The notes beneath the pieces are model-generated. The model was not told the DNA's origin, did not search any database, and worked only from the letters and a program-made list of their open reading frames with translations. 11,068 nucleotides of DNA, taken from positions 1 to 11,068 of the forward strand of contig JAZKFP010000113.1 in NCBI GenBank assembly GCA_040386355.1, given 5' to 3'. Of this stretch, positions 7,001-11,068 are shown in pieces. The position numbers and the translations under genes were made by a program. The number at the start of each line of letters is the position of its first letter. Within the stretch, counting starts at the first letter, position 1. The stretch comes from JAZKFP01 sp040386355 (GTDB taxonomy: Bacteria > Pseudomonadota > Gammaproteobacteria > Pseudomonadales > UBA6940).

Positions 7001-10000
7001 TTAGTAATAGTTAATGGATAATTTGATGTTCCATTAAAGCCAGTAGATGTCACTTGGTATAGTCTCATAGTACCACCAGGTTTGTGGCCATATGTATTTA
7101 CAATTGCTTTCGTATTATTTTTCCATACATCGCCAGGGCCATAAATTTCAATAGGCCTATTAAAAGGAGACGTGTCAAAAGAAGTGATTTCAGTAAAAGG
7201 TCGAGAATCGCTGGAAACGTCTGTAGGGAGTGTTGCTAAATTGCCATCGCCTTGGTTGAAAAAGTTTATATAATTTTTAAAAGGCCGTCCTAAAGGATCA
7301 TATGCAATCCCATCTGTAATTATATCTTTGGTAGCATCACCAGAGGCATGATAAATTACATTTTGCAATGGTCTGCCCAATCCATCAAAATATTTATTGC
7401 TTATGGTGTTATCTGAGTGAGTTAGATTACTGAAATCAAATTGGGCAACTGCTTTAGGTGTTCTAAGGTTAATTTCTTTAATCTTATTACTACTACCTAT
7501 TGTATAAGAATAGGCTTTTTCAATTTCATGATTGTCATTTTTAATAAAGACCAATCTTCCTAATTTATCATATTCAAAGGTTTTTTTAAGATTATTAGGA
7601 CTAGTTATTTTTGTTACACCAAAAAGAGTGTTATTGTCATAAGAAGTGGTTAGTGCAATTGAAGTACCAGATGCTTCTATTTTACTTGTAAGCTGTCCAT
7701 AACTAGAATAATTGTATGAAGTAGTCGAGCTATTTGTTAGTTTCTCAGTTGCCAGTAAGCCAGCGGAATTATAAGTGAATTCCGCTCTTTTTTCATAATT
7801 TGCATCATAAGTAAAACTATTATTACTAATTGTTGACCGTGTAACAGTTATTGGGTCATTGCCTACTTTTAGTGTGTATATTTCTTTTGGCTTAATATTA
7901 TTTGAATTAGAAGCATAGGTGTCAAAAACAGTAATCTTACCTGATATGGCTTTCATATTTGCATTAGTTTCACCATTTTTTTTAACGAAAGTTAGTGTTT
8001 CAATAGGTGGATTAATGTTACGATCTTTCAAGTCTTTTATTTTTGCTGCTGCACCAGAATTTGAGCTGCCTGTTACAAAATCTTTAATATATTTAGTTTC
8101 CGTTACAGAAACATCGCCATTACTTTTGTTAAAGCTTGTAATAATTGGTTGCTCATGATTGGTTCCGTAAACAAAGTTAGTTGTTGTCACTATTTCATTA
8201 GCTCCATTTTGGTCATATTCCTTTTCAGTTTTTGTAAGTAATATCGATCTCAAATTTTTTGGCAAAAAATATTTTGAGATATGAACTTTTGATGCATCGC
8301 AGCCTGTTGATTGAAATTTATAAGCTTTTTGGCTATCAGTGGTTTGGTCTTCTACAGTTTTATTGAAATAGTCATAAAATATTTCTTTTATTTTAGAATT
8401 TGATTGATTGTAGTGCGCTTCAGAGAGTAATTTTCCTTGATTCACAAAATAGTACATATTATATAAATTACCCACAAAAGGAAATTGAGTAATAAAATAG
8501 TTTAAATTGGGATTTGGATACGTGAAAATAGAATAACCGTTATTAGGGAAGATTTCCTTCACACTTCCATAGCTGATACTTTGGCCTAAAATAGATTTTA
8601 ATTCACTGTAAAGGTCTGAACTTATATAGGTTTCTCCATAACTAACAGGATTTGTAGTTCCAGTTGAATTAGGGTTCGTACCGTAACAATTTGGAATAAA
8701 CAAATAGGGCGGGGTTTCAGATGTTGGCCAATCATTGTTTACGCAAAAATCTTTCCAATCACCAGGAATATAGGCATTTGTATTGATTTGAGTACCGTAA
8801 TTATTTGCTTGTAGCGGTGTAGTGCCGATTAAAAACTCAAAACTTTTAGAATTTACTGTTGAGCCACTAATTTTTGATTTAATTTCCTTTATTCTTAAAC
8901 CTGCTCCATTAAGACAATTCGTGCATGGAGCATCGTAAACATATTCCGTACTGCCTCCTGTCGGCCATATTATTTCTTTAAGATGTCCAGCCTTCATGTA
9001 AGCCCAATCAGAGGCTCTATTTGGTCTAGGTGTAACGTATTCATGATCAATAAGACTTTTATTGTTCGATTGCCCATTGTAATATCCACCATGATCTCGT
9101 TGAAATGAAATTCTTCTGGGTAAAAGTGTAGGTTCGTATGTAAATTGATATGATGGTTTAGAAACGGATTCATCACTGCTTAACTCCTGAATGGAAGTAA
9201 GTCTTAATCTTTTTGTATCAACATTGTCAATAACATTATTACCCATTGCGGTTTTAAGTTCATTTTCAAATGTTCCAGATATTGGATTAAGAGAAGAATA
9301 ATAGTCGTACGATAGTTTGAATTTTATACCAGAAGTTGGGATTTCAATACTTTTTATAAGAATTTCATCTAGTCTTTTCGGGCTATCCATAGAAATGCCG
9401 GAAACAGTATGCGAGGATACATCTTCTCTTTCTGTGTTAGCATTAAAGCTGACTTCAACTTTTGATGAAGTGATTTTATTTAGGCGTCTACCTTCTATTC
9501 CAGTATTTGTCAAAAAGGGCGTTATTAAAGGATCAGCTTGATATTTAGAAAATGAGCTTGTTTGTGCTTGTTCGCTTCTTAAATTATGAAATTTTGTTCC
9601 TTCATTTGTATAATCAAGTGTAATAATATCTTGACCATCAGCACTTTCAATTTTAAATAAATACCATGATGTTTTTAACTTACTGCCAGTAATAACTGCA
9701 TTTCTACCTAATGTTGAAGTGCTAATTTCAAATGCAGTACCTCCAAAATAATATTTTGTACCTTCATCAGTTATTAAAGTAAAGGAAATAAACTGGTCTG
9801 CAGTATTATCAAAATTAACTTCAACTTTAATATCTTGGTTTGGGAAAAAATGGGGATTTCTATTTTGATCAAAATAGAATTTCCCATACTTGCCTGCTAC
9901 ATTGAAATTAAAAATATCTGGTTCAGTATCTTTTGCTCCCACCGCTGCAGATAAAATAGGGTTTACTTTCTCCATTGATGCGGCAGGATAAGGATATGTT

Positions 10001-10545
10001 TTGTCTGGTACAGGACCAGAATATTGAAACAATAAAAAGGGAGCAAAACCATTATCTTTATACCAACCGCTTGAGATTGTACTATTAGCAGGATTAGGAG
10101 CTATAGGAGTTGTACCTTTGTTTCCTCCTAAATAACCTTCATCGGGCCCACCATTTATTTGTCTTGTAATAACACCCCCTGCATTAAGTGACCAATTTAG
10201 TCCAACCCATGAGGCTAATTCTGATACCTTTATCCCACCCCCATGGTAACTTAAAGAAATGGGTAAATTTAACTGTTTACCACTTACAGTAGTAATGGGT
10301 ATACTAATTTGTGGAAGACCACTATTGTAATTTACGGGAAGGTCCACATATTTACCTAAGCCAGCAGCCGTTGGGGATTGTGAAGATTGTCGGACAAGTA
10401 TATTTTCTTCTTGGACAGTTCTGGCAATGAAATTAATACTATCTTTTGGATCTTTTGGTTTTTTAGGGTCATTGGGCTCTTTATCTTTCTGAGAATAAGC
10501 ATAAAAAGAAATAAAAAAGAATATCAAAGAAAAAAACCTTTTCAT
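4036..10545 (-). CDS. Rhs/YD-repeat polymorphic toxin with papain/C39-like C-terminal tip
   Basis: The 2169-residue protein has a signal peptide (1-18, cleavage near AYS/Q), a charged Lys/Pro/Asp linker (20-36) and the N-terminal block typical of Bacteroidota Rhs proteins (SPTAAGLGKYVDLPV at 57-71; LSYHGGGIKV and WVGLNWSLNAGGVITR up to 128). A long beta-rich region follows, then YD repeats from about 985 to 1800, such as YDKLGRL, YDTRGRV, YDNRGRV, YDDFGRL and YDYNGNI. A separate beta-type domain is inserted at about 1497-1582. The Rhs core is about 1838-1946 (DHLGNTRLSF, DPWG, GARTYNPTIGRFDSVDPLA, YSYAGNNPVLNIDPDG). The tip (1947-2169) carries Q2024, C2028, H2104 and D2126 in a C39/papain-like order. 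In this superfamily the core forms a shell around the toxic tip. There is no T9SS sorting domain, so the route across the outer membrane is unknown. The gene overlaps its probable immunity gene by four bases. Reading frame and Rhs identity are certain; tip function is inferred. Confidence 0.95.
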   Translation of the reverse strand: MKRFFSLIFFFISFYAYSQKDKEPNDPKKPKDPKDSINFIARTVQEENILVRQSSQSPTAAGLGKYVDLPVNYNSGLPQISIPITTVSGKQLNLPISLSYHGGGIKVSELASWVGLNWSLNAGGVITRQINGGPDEGYLGGNKGTTPIAPNPANSTISSGWYKDNGFAPFLLFQYSGPVPDKTYPYPAASMEKVNPILSAAVGAKDTEPDIFNFNVAGKYGKFYFDQNRNPHFFPNQDIKVEVNFDNTADQFISFTLITDEGTKYYFGGTAFEISTSTLGRNAVITGSKLKTSWYLFKIESADGQDIITLDYTNEGTKFHNLRSEQAQTSSFSKYQADPLITPFLTNTGIEGRRLNKITSSKVEVSFNANTEREDVSSHTVSGISMDSPKRLDEILIKSIEIPTSGIKFKLSYDYYSSLNPISGTFENELKTAMGNNVIDNVDTKRLRLTSIQELSSDESVSKPSYQFTYEPTLLPRRISFQRDHGGYYNGQSNNKSLIDHEYVTPRPNRASDWAYMKAGHLKEIIWPTGGSTEYVYDAPCTNCLNGAGLRIKEIKSKISGSTVNSKSFEFLIGTTPLQANNYGTQINTNAYIPGDWKDFCVNNDWPTSETPPYLFIPNCYGTNPNSTGTTNPVSYGETYISSDLYSELKSILGQSISYGSVKEIFPNNGYSIFTYPNPNLNYFITQFPFVGNLYNMYYFVNQGKLLSEAHYNQSNSKIKEIFYDYFNKTVEDQTTDSQKAYKFQSTGCDASKVHISKYFLPKNLRSILLTKTEKEYDQNGANEIVTTTNFVYGTNHEQPIITSFNKSNGDVSVTETKYIKDFVTGSSNSGAAAKIKDLKDRNINPPIETLTFVKKNGETNANMKAISGKITVFDTYASNSNNIKPKEIYTLKVGNDPITVTRSTISNNSFTYDANYEKRAEFTYNSAGLLATEKLTNSSTTSYNYSSYGQLTSKIEASGTSIALTTSYDNNTLFGVTKITSPNNLKKTFEYDKLGRLVFIKNDNHEIEKAYSYTIGSSNKIKEINLRTPKAVAQFDFSNLTHSDNTISNKYFDGLGRPLQNVIYHASGDATKDIITDGIAYDPLGRPFKNYINFFNQGDGNLATLPTDVSSDSRPFTEITSFDTSPFNRPIEIYGPGDVWKNNTKAIVNTYGHKPGGTMRLYQVTSTGFNGTSNYPLTITKTSSKSEKGGTINEYKDNEGRTLFKEGDLDGTTGVTSYIYDDVNRLKYVLQPMGFAQSSQTFTDSDLKYAFAYRYDTRGRVTEKHVPGGGWTSMIYDISDRLVMSQTALQASEKKWSYIKYDALGRDIENGEFTFSTNPARSTLQSSFTSQTNAEAYPAISNITNTSQRILKSYDSQSGITAGGYAGVNEHTTYTGLLTNIRVRNKEDNGYYDNKFFYDNRGRVIQTVNGHHLSNTNNNVTYYKYNFTNDLVNKKTVHYNGTTTTTDELYNEYDHMSRLKKSFQSINGSEFNQLAENTYDDFGRLSKTLIKPGTTNYICGNGSGQVLSTSSGQWFTSGTWNNNTVPSTSTNANIQVGHTVTMSSGQTGNAAKVDNYGTLRLTPNSNLTLSGNAAGSGSNTSLTNLQTIDYTYHIRGWLTGINPTVSGSEADLFGYNLEYDYDGNISKSTWSSPKTLTGCDMVTRTYDYTYDAANRLKMGTFSGGLANENYSLTYMEYDYNGNIKKLERNGKQGSGYGQIDKLEYSYTGNILNSITDNAATNSNIVDFKPAPNTITSAYTYNLNGALTGDTGEKISLITYDSFINQPKVLTTDGRTITNEYDGSGKLLNTTYSTGEAWHYDDGLIYKKEAGSNDVKPYQLSSPEGRVAYTNNTWNYEYAYKDHLGNTRLSFAKENGGLVVKDIADFDPWGIQLQTGSYAGPDNRWRLQGKEKESTFGLNRISFGARTYNPTIGRFDSVDPLAKNHLNESVYSYAGNNPVLNIDPDGQDWYEYNENAIWRSGNDKEYKSESGDIYKNVGANYTMTFGNTSYSYEQNSMTNISEKVLDNDQFQTQFDTRFGDKSRQNVACKRACEVMLSNDGLASAGRNDATQQVGRETANGVTPTANLERGNNVLNNEVEARGNPIIVGVDRGVTKPYNDKTTDHFIVVSGVNYDLKNHSTSFNYFDPGRASAINGTSRTNILSRNTNGLLQNVNKNRTYIVTNVRPNLR
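4039..4707 (-). other. Variable toxin tip of the Rhs protein (papain/C39-like cysteine peptidase or amidase fold)
   Basis: This is residues 1947-2169, after the Rhs core boundary DPDG (1943-1946). The first 75 or so residues are polar and Tyr/Asn-rich. The rest has three blocks in the order of papain-like fold enzymes of the C39 type. The first is RQNVACKRACEVML, with C2028 as likely nucleophile (followed by A and M-L at the usual spacing) and Q2024 as possible oxyanion residue. The second is GNPIIVGVDRG (about 2082-2092) as the central strand, followed by DHFIVVSG with H2104. The third is SFNYFDPGR with D2126, like the DP motif after the His strand of C39 peptidases. Cys2032 is an alternative nucleophile. 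Peptide hydrolysis, peptidoglycan amidase activity and transpeptidation cannot be told apart from motifs. Confidence 0.6.
5800..6057 (-). other. Beta-type domain inserted in the YD-repeat region of the Rhs protein
   Basis: Residues about 1497-1582 interrupt the run between NTYDDFGRLSKTLI and TIDYTYHIRGWLTGINP, segments that in related Bacteroidota Rhs proteins are close together. The insert begins with YICGNG, then has QWFTSGTWNNNTVPS, NIQVGHTVTMSSG and YGTLRLTPNSNLTLSGN. The GTW, VGHTVT and GTL-L-LSG pattern is typical of right-handed beta-helix or G8-like adhesin segments, not of YD repeats. The frame is uninterrupted. It may project from the Rhs shell as a surface or carbohydrate-contact element; this role is inferred. 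Confidence 0.55.
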
Positions 10546-10564
10546 TTTGAAAATTTAAATTATA

Positions 10565-10575
10565 AAAATGATTCA
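10565..10575. repeat. 11-base repeat unit AAAATGATTCA in the Rhs leader
   Basis: AAAATGATTCA occurs here, 20 bases before the Rhs ATG, and again at 10652-10662, where it is part of a perfect palindrome. Both copies have the same orientation and they flank the promoter candidate at 10617-10624. They could be two binding sites for one regulator, or a coincidence in AT-rich DNA. Confidence 0.35.
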
Positions 10576-10616
10576 CCCTCAAATATTAATGATTCCGAAG
10601 AGTAATACTTGATTTG

Positions 10617-10624
10617 CAAATTTA
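10617..10624 (-). promoter_or_regulatory. Candidate Bacteroidota-type promoter (-7 element) for the Rhs/immunity operon
   Basis: On the minus strand these bases read TAAATTTG, an exact match to the TAnnTTTG -7 consensus of Bacteroidota. They lie 72-79 bases before the Rhs start codon. The -33 element is less clear: TTTT (10645-10642) has 17 bases before the -7 box, and TTTG (10654-10651) has 26. This would be the only promoter for both the Rhs gene and the overlapping immunity gene. Confidence 0.45.
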
Positions 10625-10650
10625 TAATCCTAATTTTTATGAAAATGTCT

Positions 10651-10667
10651 CAAAATGATTCATTTTG
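10651..10667. promoter_or_regulatory. Perfect 17-base palindrome upstream of the Rhs promoter (possible operator)
   Basis: CAAAATGATTCATTTTG is an 8-1-8 perfect inverted repeat. It sits beside or over the expected -33 region of the Rhs promoter candidate and about 80 bases after the stop of the small helix-turn-helix gene. In the minus direction it is not followed by a U-run, so it is unlikely to be a terminator. Its half-site TGAATCATTTT recurs at 10575-10565. Binding by the neighbouring small regulator is possible but not shown. Confidence 0.4.
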
Positions 10668-10748
10668 GATCAAACCAATTCAATTAGTTTCATTAATAAA
10701 AAATTGCTAGTTGAGACTTAAACTTGAAAAGTAAATCATAAAATAGTT

Positions 10749-10925
10749 TTAATATTCAAAGCCGAAAACCTTTGCTATTTTTTCTTGTGATTTAGGGCAT
10801 ATGAGCCCATTTGGAACTTCAATATTATGTTTCCTAAGCCACCTATAAAGGGTTGCTCTTGATATACCCAAAAGTTCAGCAAGTTGATCTCTTGTAACTG
10901 GTTTTTGATAATTAGATTTTAGCAT
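10749..10925 (-). CDS. Small helix-turn-helix DNA-binding protein
   Basis: A 58-residue frame starts at ATG 10925-10923 and ends at TAA 10751-10749. An in-frame stop (TAA) three codons upstream of the ATG fixes the start. The protein reads MLKSNYQKPVTRDQLAELLG, then ISRATLYRWLRKHNIEVPNG, then a basic/hydrophobic tail ending KVFGFEY. Residues about 10-34 form a clear helix-turn-helix: TRDQLAELLGIS as the first helix and turn, and RATLYRWLRKH as the recognition helix, as in Fis-type and similar short bacterial HTH domains. The segment IEVPNGLICPKSQEKIAKVFG resembles the tails of small Bacteroidota HTH proteins annotated as helix-turn-helix, Fis-type. There is no effector or dimerisation domain. 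It is on the same strand as the Rhs gene, 203 bases upstream, with a palindrome between them, so it may regulate the Rhs operon. No ribosome binding site or clear promoter is visible in front of it. Confidence 0.8.
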   Translation of the reverse strand: MLKSNYQKPVTRDQLAELLGISRATLYRWLRKHNIEVPNGLICPKSQEKIAKVFGFEY

Positions 10926-11068
10926 TATTATGGTTTAGAGTTTTAATTTGAATACAACAAGTGTTCAATAAGTGAAATTCTAGTAGAATTTAAAAAAAAT
11001 AATTGTATTTGGGTTCGTGGTTTTATTTTGTTTTATACTTTTAAAGGTTATAATTCTAAGAAAATTAT
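10926..11068. other. Non-coding right edge, no supported feature
   Basis: These 143 AT-rich bases lie upstream of the small helix-turn-helix gene. No open frame, strong hairpin or exact TAnnTTTG element was found on the minus strand. The promoter of the small gene should be here or beyond the window, but it cannot be placed. Confidence 0.5.

Noticed and set aside
10387..10605. Plus-strand open frame of 72 codons over the Rhs start
   Set aside because: It lies mostly antisense to the Rhs signal peptide and linker and has no domain or initiation signal. It is a shadow frame.

Overview
The window looks like a piece of a Bacteroidota chromosome (Flavobacteriia or Cytophagia type; no closer placement can be supported). 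The DNA is AT-rich and start codons lack Shine-Dalgarno sequences. One protein ends in a type IX secretion (T9SS) sorting domain and carries BACON domains. The large Rhs/YD-repeat protein has the N-terminus usual in this phylum, and a TAnnTTTG-type -7 promoter element lies upstream of it.

All recognisable genes are on the minus strand, so transcription runs from high to low coordinates. In that order they are: a 58-residue helix-turn-helix protein (10749-10925); a 203-base gap with a promoter candidate and a 17-base palindrome; a 2169-residue Rhs-type polymorphic toxin (4036-10545); a 180-residue exported protein whose ATG overlaps the Rhs stop codon (3497-4039); a 213-base gap; a 997-residue secreted GH99/WbsX-like putative glycosidase with a T9SS C-terminus (290-3283); a hairpin terminator (179-212); and the first 50 codons of a probable glycosyltransferase-like gene that runs off the left edge (1-152).

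The main biological unit is the Rhs gene with its overlapping partner. The Rhs core ends in the usual NNPVLNIDPDG-type boundary, followed by a variable tip of about 223 residues. The tip shows the Cys/His/Asp pattern of a papain/C39-like cysteine peptidase or amidase (C2028, H2104, D2126). The overlapping gene is placed where an immunity gene is expected and carries a Sec signal peptide. This suggests that the toxin acts on the envelope side, for example on peptidoglycan or on periplasmic proteins. That is an inference; no target can be read from the sequence.

The second notable feature is a perfect 572-base direct repeat (576-base period) inside the glycosidase-like gene. It duplicates a BACON domain plus an unrecognised Cys-to-Cys beta-rich module in frame. 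No RNA genes, CRISPR arrays, insertion sequences or integrase genes are visible.
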